Positions 51,001-61,600 of a stretch of DNA of 64,000 nucleotides are shown here, one piece after another (the first letter of the stretch is position 1; every line of letters starts with the position of its first letter). Source of the stretch: Odiellus spinosus (Eukaryota > Arthropoda > Arachnida > Opiliones > Phalangiidae); assembly GCA_963920705.1 (NCBI GenBank), contig CAWUCO010000060.1:806001-870000 (forward strand). Direction: 5' to 3'. The translations under genes were made by a program, and so were the position numbers. Under the pieces are notes generated by a model. That model had not been told where the DNA came from, did not search any database, and saw nothing but the letters and a program-made list of their open reading frames with translations.

Positions 51001-54000
51001 ATCTATACTTGGGAAATTTGTAAATCTATACTTGGGAAATTTGTAAATCTATACTTGGGAAATTTGTAAATCTATACTTGGGAAATTTGTAAATCTATAC
51101 TTGGGAAATTTTTAAATCAATACTTGTGAAATTTGTAAAACTATACTTGGGAAATTTGTGGATCTATACTTGTAATTTGTGGATCTATACTTTGGAAATT
51201 AGGAAATCTATACTTGGGAAATTTGTAAATCTATACTTGGGAAATTTGTAAATCTATACTTTGGAAATTTGTAAATCTATACTTGGGAAATTTGTAAATC
51301 TATACTTGGGAAATTTGTAAATCTATACTTGGGAAATTTGTAAATCTATACTTGGGAAATTTGTAAATCTATACTTGGGAAATTTGTGGATCTATACTTG
51401 GGAAATTTGTGGATCTATACTTGGGAAATTTGTGGATCTATACTTGGGAAATTTGTAAATCTATACTTGGGAAATTTGTAAATCTATACTTGGGAAATTT
51501 GTAAATCTATACTTGGGAAATTTGTAAATCTATACTTGGGAAATTTGTAAATCTATACTTGGGAAATTTGTGGATAAATACTTGGGAAATTTGTTTATAA
51601 ATACTTGGGAAATTTGTGGATAAATACTTGGGAAATTTGTGGATCTATACTTGGGAAATTTGTGGATCTATACTTGGGAAATTTGTGGATCTATACTTGG
51701 GAAATTTGTGGATCTATACTTTGGAAATTTGTAAATCTATACTTGGGAAATTTGTGGATCTATACTTGGGAAATTTGAAAATCTATACTTGGGAAATTTG
51801 TAAATCTATACTTGGGAAATTTGTAAATCTATACTTGGGAAATTTGTAAATCAATACTTGTGAAATTTGTAAAACTATACTTGGGAAATTTGTGGATCTA
51901 TACTTGTAATTTGTGGATCTATACTTTGGAAATTTGGAAATCTATACTTTGGAAATTTGTAAATCTATACTTGGGAAATTTGTAAATCTATACTTGGGAA
52001 ATTTGCAAATCTATACTTGGGAAATTTGTAAATCTATACTTGGGAAATTTGTAAATCTATACTTGGGAAATTTGTAAATCAATACTTGTGAAATTTGTAA
52101 AACTATACTTGGAAAATTTGTGGATCTATACTTGGGAAATTTGTAAATCTATACTTGGGAAATTTGTAAATCTATACTTGGGAAATTTGTAAATCTATAC
52201 TTGGGAAATTTGTAAATCTATACTTGGGAAATTTGTAAATCAATACTTGTGAAATTTGCAAAACTATACTTGGGAAATTTGTGGATCTATACTTGGGAAA
52301 TTTGTAAATCTAAACTTGGGAAATTTGTAAATCTATACTTGGGAAATTTGTAAATCTATACTTGGGAAATTTGTAAATCTATACTTGGGAAATTTGTAAA
52401 TCTATACTTGGGAAATTTGTAAATCTATACTTGGGAAATTTGTAAATCAATACTTGTGAAATTTGCAAAACTATACTTGGGAAATTTGTGGATCTATACT
52501 TGGGAAATTTGTGGATCTATACTTTAGAAATTTGTAAATCTATACTTGGGAAATTTGTGGATCTATACTTGGGAAATTTGTAAATCTATACTTGTGAAAT
52601 TTGTAAAACTATACTTGGGAAATTTGTGGATCTAAACTTGGGAAATTTGTGGATCTATACTTTGGAAATTTGTAAATCTTAACTTGGGAAATTTGTAGAT
52701 CTATACTTGGGAAATTTGTAAATCTATACTTGGGAAATTTGTAAATCTATACTTGGGAAATTTGTAAATCTATACTTGGGAAATTTGTAAATCTATACTT
52801 GGGAAATTTGTAAATCAATACTTGTGAAATTTGCAAAACTATACTTGGGACATTTGTGGATCTATACTTGGGAAATTTGTGGATCTATACTTTGGAAATT
52901 TGTAAATCTATACTTGGGAAATTTGTGGATCTATACTTGGGAAATTTGTAAATCTATACTTGTGAAATTTGTAAAACTATACTTGGGAAATTTGTGGATC
53001 TAAACTTGGGAAATTTGTGGATCTATACTTTGGAAATTTGTAAATCTTTACTTGGGAAATTTGTAGATCTATACTTGGGAAATTTGTAAATCTATACTTG
53101 GGAAATTTGTAAATCTATACTTGGGAAATTTGTAAATCTATACTTGGGAAATTTGTAAATCTATACTTGGGAAATTTGTAAATCAATACTTGTGAAATTT
53201 GTAAAACTATACTTGGGAAATTTGTGGATCTATACTTGGGAAATTTGTAAATCTATACTTGGGAAATTTGTAAATCTATACTTGGGAAATTTGTAAATCT
53301 ATACTTGGGAAATTTGTAAATCTATACTTGGGAAATTTGTAAATCTATACTTGGGAAATTTGTAAATCTATACTTGGGAAATTTGTAAATCTATACTTGG
53401 GAAATTTGTAAATCAATACTTGTGAAATTTGCAAAACTATACTTGGGAAATTTGTGGATCTATACTTGGGAAATTTGTGGATCTATACTTTGGAAATTTG
53501 TAAATCTATACTTGGGAAATTTGTGGATCTATACTTGGGAAATTTGTAAATCTATACTTGTGAAATTTGTAAAACTATACTTGGGAAATTTGTGGATCTA
53601 AACTTGGGAAATTTGTGGATCTATATTTTGGAAATTTGTAAATCTTTACTTGGGAAATTTGTAGATCTATACTTGGGAAATTTGTAAATCTATACTTTAG
53701 AAATTTGTAAATCTATACTTGGGAAATTTGTAAATCTATACTTGGGAAATTTGTAAATCTATTCTTGGGAAATTTGTTAATCTATACTTGGGAAATTTGT
53801 AAATCTATACTTGGGAAATTTGTAAATCAATACTTGTGAAATTTGTAAAACTATACTTGGGAAATTTGTGGATCTATACTTGGGAAATTTGTAAATCTAT
53901 ACTTGGGAAATTTGTAAATCTAAACTTGGGAAATTTGTAAATCTATACTTGGGAAATTTGTAAATCTATACTTGGGAAATTTGTAAATCTATACTTGGGA

Positions 54001-55682
54001 AATTTGTAAATCTATACTTGGGAAATTTGTAAATCTATACTTGGGAAATTTGTAAATCAATACTTGTGAAATTTGCAAAACTATACTTGGGAAATTTGTG
54101 GATCTATACTTGGGAAATTTGTGGATCTATACTTTAGAAATTTGTAAATCTATACTTGGGAAATTTGTGGATCTATACTTGGGAAATTTGTAAATCTATA
54201 CTTGTGAAATTTGTAAAACTATACTTGGGAAATTTGTGGATCTAAACTTGGGAAATTTGTGGATCTATACTTTGGAAATTTGTAAATCTTTACTTGGGAA
54301 ATTTGTAGATCTATACTTGGGAAATTTGTAAATCTATACTTGGGAAATTTGTAAATCTATACTTGGGAAATTTTTAAATCTATACTTGGGAAATTTGTAA
54401 ATCTATACTTGGGAAATTTGTAAATCTATACTTGGGAAATTTGTAAATCTATACTTGGGAAATTTGTAAATCTATACTTGGGAAATTTTTAAATCAATAC
54501 TTGTGAAATTTGTAAAACTATACTTGGGAAATTTGTGGATCTATACTTGTAATTTGTGGATCTATACTTTGGAAATTAGGAAATCTATACTTGGGAAATT
54601 TGTAAATCTATACTTGGGAAATTTGTAAATCTATACTTTGGAAATTTGTAAATCTATACTTGGGAAATTTGTAAATCTATACTTGGGAAATTTGTAAATC
54701 TATACTTGGGAAATTTGTAAATCTATACTTGGGAAATTTGTAAATCTATACTTGGGAAATTTGTGGATCTATACTTGGGAAATTTGTGGATCTATACTTG
54801 GGAAATTTGTGGATCTATACTTGGGAAATTTGTAAATCTATACTTGGGAAATTTGTAAATCTATACTTGGGAAATTTGTAAATCTATACTTGGGAAATTT
54901 GTAAATCTATACTTGGGAAATTTGTAAATCTATACTTGGGAAATTTGTGGATAAATACTTGGGAAATTTGTTTATAAATACTTGGGAAATTTGTGGATAA
55001 ATACTTGGGAAATTTGTGGATCTATACTTGGGAAATTTGTGGATCTATACTTGGGAAATTTGTGGATCTATACTTGGGAAATTTGTGGATCTATACTTTG
55101 GAAATTTGTAAATCTATACTTGGGAAATTTGTGGATCTATACTTGGGAAATTTGAAAATCTATACTTGGGAAATTTGTAAATCTATACTTGGGAAATTTG
55201 TAAATCTATACTTGGGAAATTTGTAAATCAATACTTGTGAAATTTGTAAAACTATACTTGGGAAATTTGTGGATCTATACTTGTAATTTGTGGATCTATA
55301 CTTTGGAAATTTGGAAATCTATACTTTGGAAATTTGTAAATCTATACTTGGGAAATTTGTAAATCTATACTTGGGAAATTTGCAAATCTATACTTGGGAA
55401 ATTTGTAAATCTATACTTGGGAAATTTGTAAATCTATACTTGGGAAATTTGTAAATCAATACTTGTGAAATTTGTAAAACTATACTTGGAAAATTTGTGG
55501 ATCTATACTTGGGAAATTTGTAAATCTATACTTGGGAAATTTGTAAATCTATACTTGGGAAATTTGTAAATCTATACTTGGGAAATTTGTAAATCTATAC
55601 TTGGGAAATTTGTAAATCAATACTTGTGAAATTTGCAAAACTATACTTGGGAAATTTGTGGATCTATACTTGGGAAATTTGT
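48909..55682 (+). repeat. 3,377-bp tandem duplication
   Basis: Sequence 48909-52305 recurs at 52286-55682, a head-to-tail duplication with unit 3,377 bp (147 monomers minus 4 bp). Checks at a constant 3,377: GTGGATCTAAAC at 49251/52628, 49619/52996, 50217/53594, 50861/54238; 21-bp ACTTGTAATTT monomers at 51167/54544 and 51901/55278; GGGACATTTG at 49471/52848; and a private AAATCTTAAC monomer in both. I saw only two base differences (CATT versus CAAT near 50037, GGAAAATTG versus GGAAATTTG near 50255). The 4-bp shortfall is the two 21-bp monomers per unit. The high identity implies a recent event, later than the nested 1,610-bp repeat. Confidence 0.92.
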
Positions 55683-58600
55683 GGATCTATACTTTGGAAA
55701 TTTGTAAATCTATACTTGGGAAATTTGTGGATCTATACTTGGGAAATTTGTAAATCTATACTTGTGAAATTTGTAAAACTATACTTGGGAAATTTGTGGA
55801 TCTAAACTTGGGAAATTTGTGGATCTATACTTTGGAAATTTGTAAATCTTTACTTGGGAAATTTGTAGATCTATACTTGGGAAATTTGTAAATCTATACT
55901 TGGGAAATTTGTAAATCTATACTTGGGAAATTTGTAAATCTATACTTGGGAAATTTGTAAATCTATACTTGGGAAATTTGTAAATCAATACTTGTGAAAT
56001 TTGTAAAACTATACTTGGGAAATTTGTGGATCTATACTTGGGAAATTTGTAAATCTATACTTGGGAAATTTGTAAATCTATACTTGGGAAATTTGTAAAT
56101 CTATACTTTGGAAATTTGTAAATCTATACTTGGGAAATTTGTAAATCTATACTTGGGAAATTTGTAAATCTATACTTGGGAAATTTGTAAATCTATACTT
56201 GGGAAATTTGTAAATCTATACTTGGGAAATTTGTAAATCAATACTTGTGAAATTTGCAAAACTATACTTGGGAAATTTGTGGATCTATACTTGGGAAATT
56301 TGTGGATCTATACTTTGGAAATTTGTAAATCTATACTTGGGAAATTTGTGGATCTATACTTGGGAAATTTGTAAATCTATACTTGTGAAATTTGTAAAAC
56401 TATACTTGGGAAATTTGTGGATCTAAACTTGGGAAATTTGTGGATCTATACTTTGAAAATTTGTAAATCTTTACTTGGGAAATTTGTAGATCTATACTTG
56501 GGAAATTTGTAAATCTATACTTTAGAAATTTGTAAATCTATACTTGGGAAATTTGTAAATCTATACTTGGGAAATTTGTAAATCTAAACTTGGGAAATTT
56601 GTAAATCTATACTTGGGAAATTTGTAAATCTATACTTGGGAAATTTGTAAATCTATACTTGGGAAATTTGTAAATCTATACTTGGGAAATTTGTAAATCA
56701 ATACTTGTGAAATTTGTAAAACTATACTTGGGAAATTTGTGGATCTATACTTGTAATTTGTGGATCTATACTTTGGAAATTTGGAAATCTATACTTGGGA
56801 AATTTGTAAATCTATACTTGGGAAATTTGTAAATCTATACTTTGGAAATTTGTAAATCTATACTTGGGAAATTTGTAAATCTATACTTGGGAAATTTGTA
56901 AATCTATACTTGGGAAATTTGTAAATCTATACTTGGGAAATTTGTAAATCTATACTTGGGAAATTTGTAAATCAATACTTGTGAAATTTGTAAAACTATA
57001 CTTGGAAAATTTGTGGATCTATACTTGGGAAATTTGTAAATCTATACTTGGGAAATTTGTAAATCTATACTTGGGAAATTTGTAAATCTATACTTGGGAA
57101 ATTTGTAAATCTATACTTGGGAAATTTGTAAATCTATACTTGGGAAATTTGTAAATCAATACTTGTGAAATTTGCAAAACTATACTTGGGAAATTTGTGG
57201 ATCTATACTTGGGAAATTTGTGGATCTATACTTTGGAAATTTGTAAATCTTCTTGGGAAATTTGTGGATCTATACTTGGGAAATTTGTAAATCTATACTT
57301 GTGAAATTTGTAAAACTATACTTGGGAAATTTGTGGATCTAAACTTGGGAAATTTGTGGATCTATACTTTGGAAATTTGTAAATCTTTACTTTGGAAATT
57401 TGTAGATCTATACTTGGGAAATTTGTAAATCTATACTTTAGAAATTTGTAAATCTATACTTGGGAAATTTGTAAATCTATACTTGGGAAATTTGTAAATC
57501 TATACTTGGGAAATTTGTAAATCTATACTTGGGAAATTTGTAAATCTATACTTGGGAAATTTGTAAATCTATACTTGGGAAATTTGTAAATCTATACTTG
57601 GGAAATTTGTAAATCTATACTTGGGAAATTTGTGGATCTATACTTGGGAAATTTGTGGATCTATACTTGGGAAATTTGTGGATCTATACTTGGGAAATTT
57701 GTGGATCTATACTTGGGAAATTTGTAAATCTATACTTGGGAAATTTGTAAATCTATACTTGGGAAATTTGTAAATCTATACTTGGGAAATTTGTAAATCT
57801 ATACTTGGGAAATTTGTAAATCTATACTTGGGAAATTTGTGGATAAATACTTGGGAAATTTGTTTATAAATACTTGGGAAATTTGTGGATAAATACTTGG
57901 GAAATTTGTGGATCTATACTTGGGAAATTTGTGGATCTATACTTGGGAAATTTGTGGATCTATACTTGGGAAATTTGTGGATCTATACTTTGGAAATTTG
58001 TAAATCTATACTTGGGAAATTTGTGGATCTATACTTGGGAAATTTGTAAATCTATACTTGGGAAATTTGTAAATCTATACTTGGGAAATTTGTAAATCTA
58101 TACTTGGGAAATTTGTAAATCAATACTTGTGAAATTTGTAAAACTATACTTGGGAAATTTGTGGATCTATACTTGTAATTTGTGGATCTATACTTTGGAA
58201 ATTTGGAAATCTATACTTGGGAAATTTGTAAATCTATACTTGGGAAATTTGTAAATCTATACTTTGGAAATTTGTAAATCTATACTTGGGAAATTTGTAA
58301 ATCTATACTTGGGAAATTTGTAAATCTATACTTGGGAAATTTGTAAATCTATACTTGGGAAATTTGTAAATCTATACTTGGGAAATTTGTAAATCAATAC
58401 TTGTGAAATTTGTAAAACTATACTTGGAAAATTTGTGGATCTATACTTGGGAAATTTGTAAATCTATACTTGGGAAATTTGTAAATCTATACTTGGGAAA
58501 TTTGTAAATCTATACTTGGGAAATTTGTAAATCTATACTTGGGAAATTTGTAAATCTATACTTGGGAAATTTGTAAATCAATACTTGTGAAATTTGCAAA

Positions 58601-61600
58601 ACTATACTTGGGAAATTTGTGGATCTATACTTGGGAAATTTGTGGATCTATACTTTGGAAATTTGTAAATCTATACTTGGGAAATTTGTGGATCTATACT
58701 TGGGAAATTTGTAAATCTATACTTGTGAAATTTGTAAAACTATACTTGGGAAATTTGTGGATCTAAACTTGGGAAATTTGTGGATCTATACTTTGGAAAT
58801 TTGTAAATCTTTACTTGGGAAATTTGTAGATCTATACTTGGGAAATTTGTAAATCTATACTTGGGAAATTTGTAAATCTATACTTGGGAAATTTGTAAAT
58901 CTATACTTGGGAAATTTGTAAATCTATACTTGGGAAATTTGTAAATCTATACTTGGGAAATTTGTAAATCAATACTTGTGAAATTTGCAAAACTATACTT
59001 GGGAAATTTGTGGATCTATACTTGGGAAATTTGTGGATCTATACTTTGGAAATTTGTAAATCTATACTTGGGAAATTTGTGGATCTATACTTGGGAAATT
59101 TGTAAATCTATACTTGTGAAATTTGTAAAACTATACTTGGGAAATTTGTGGATCTAAACTTGGGAAATTTGTGGATCTATACTTTGGAAATTTGTAAATC
59201 TTTACTTGGGAAATTTGTAGATCTATACTTGGGAAATTTGTAAATCTATACTTTAGAAATTTGTAAATCTATACTTGGGAAATTTGTAAATCTATACTTG
59301 GGAAATTTGTAAATCTATACTTGGGAAATTTGTGGATCTACACTTGGGAAATTTGTGGATCTATACTTGGGAAATTTGTGGATCTATACTTGGGAAATTT
59401 GAAAATCTATACTTGGGAAATTTGTAAATCTATACTTGGGAAATTTGTAAATCTATACTTGGGAAATTTGTAAATCTATACTTGGGAAATTTGTGGATAA
59501 ATACTTGGGAAATTTGTTTATAAATACTTGGGAAATTTGTGGATAAATACTTGGGAAATTTGTGGATCTATACTTGGGAAATTTGTGGATCTATACTTGG
59601 GAAATTTGTGGATCTATACTTGGGAAATTTGTGGATCTATACTTTGGAAATTTGTAAATCTATACTTGGGAAATTTGTGGATCTATACTTGGGAAATTTG
59701 TAAATCTATACTTGGGAAATTTGTAAATCTATACTTGGGAAATTTGTAAATCAATACTTGTGAAATTTGTAAAACTATACTTGGGAAATTTGTGGATCTA
59801 TACTTGTAATTTGTGGATCTATACTTTGGAAATTTGGAAATCTATACTTGGGAAATTTGTAAATCTATACTTGGGAAATTTGTAAATCTATACTTTGGAA
59901 ATTTGTAAATCTATACTTGGGAAATTTGTAAATCTATACTTGGGAAATTTGTAAATCTATACTTGGGAAATTTGTAAATCTATACTTGGGAAATTTGTAA
60001 ATCTATACTTGGAAAATTTGTAAATCTATACTTGGGAAATTTGTAAATCAATACTTGTGAAATTTGTAAAACTATACTTGGAAAATTTGTGGATCTATAC
60101 TTGGGAAATTTGTAAATCTATACTTGGGAAATTTGTAAATCTATACTTGGGAAATTTGTAAATCTATACTTGGGAAATTTGTAAATCTATACTTGGGAAA
60201 TTTGTAAATCTATACTTGGGAAATTTGTAAATCAATACTTGTGAAATTTGCAAAACTATACTTGGGAAATTTGTGGATCTATACTTGGGAAATTTGTGGA
60301 TCTATACTTTGGAAATTTGTAAATCTATACTTGGGAAATTTGTGGATCTATACTTGGGAAATTTGTAAATCTATACTTGTGAAATTTGTAAAACTATACT
60401 TGGGAAATTTGTGGATCTAAACTTGGGAAATTTGTGGATCTATACTTTGGAAATTTGTAAATCTTTACTTTGGAAATTTGTAGATCTATACTTGGGAAAT
60501 TTGTAAATCTATACTTTAGAAATTTGTAAATCTATACTTGGGAAATTTGTAAATCTATACTTGGGAAATTTGTAAATCTATACTTGGGAAATTTGTAAAT
60601 CTATACTTGGGAAATTTGTAAATCTATACTTGGGAAATTTGTAAATCTATACTTGGGAAATTTGTAAATCTATACTTGGGAAATTTGTAAATCTATACTT
60701 GGGAAATTTGTGGATCTATACTTGGGAAATTTGTGGATCTATACTTGGGAAATTTGTGGATCTATACTTGGGAAATTTGTAAATCTATACTTGGGAAATT
60801 TGTAAATCTATACTTGGGAAATTTGTAAATCTATACTTGGGAAATTTGTAAATCTATACTTGGGAAATTTGTAAATCTATACTTGGGAAATTTGTGGATA
60901 AATACTTGGGAAATTTGTTTATAAATACTTGGGAAATTTGTGGATAAATACTTGGGAAATTTGTGGATCTATACTTGGGAAATTTGTGGATCTATACTTG
61001 GGAAATTTGTGGATCTATACTTGGGAAATTTGTGGATCTATACTTTGGAAATTTGTAAATCTATACTTGGGAAATTTGTGGATCTATACTTGGGAAATTT
61101 GTAAATCTATACTTGGGAAATTTGTAAATCTATACTTGGGAAATTTGTAAATCTATACTTGGGAAATTTGTAAATCAATACTTGTGAAATTTGTAAAACT
61201 ATACTTGGGAAATTTGTGGATCTATACTTGTAATTTGTGGATCTATACTTTGGAAATTTGGAAATCTATACTTGGGAAATTTGTAAATCTATACTTGGGA
61301 AATTTGTAAATCTATACTTTGGAAATTTGTAAATCTATACTTGGGAAATTTGTAAATCTATACTTGGGAAATTTGTAAATCTATACTTGGGAAATTTGTA
61401 AATCTATACTTGGGAAATTTGTAAATCTATACTTGGGAAATTTGTAAATCAATACTTGTGAAATTTGTAAAACTATACTTGGAAAATTTGTGGATCTATA
61501 CTTGGGAAATTTGTAAATCTATACTTGGGAAATTTGTAAATCTATACTTGGGAAATTTGTAAATCTATACTTGGGAAATTTGTAAATCTATACTTGGGAA

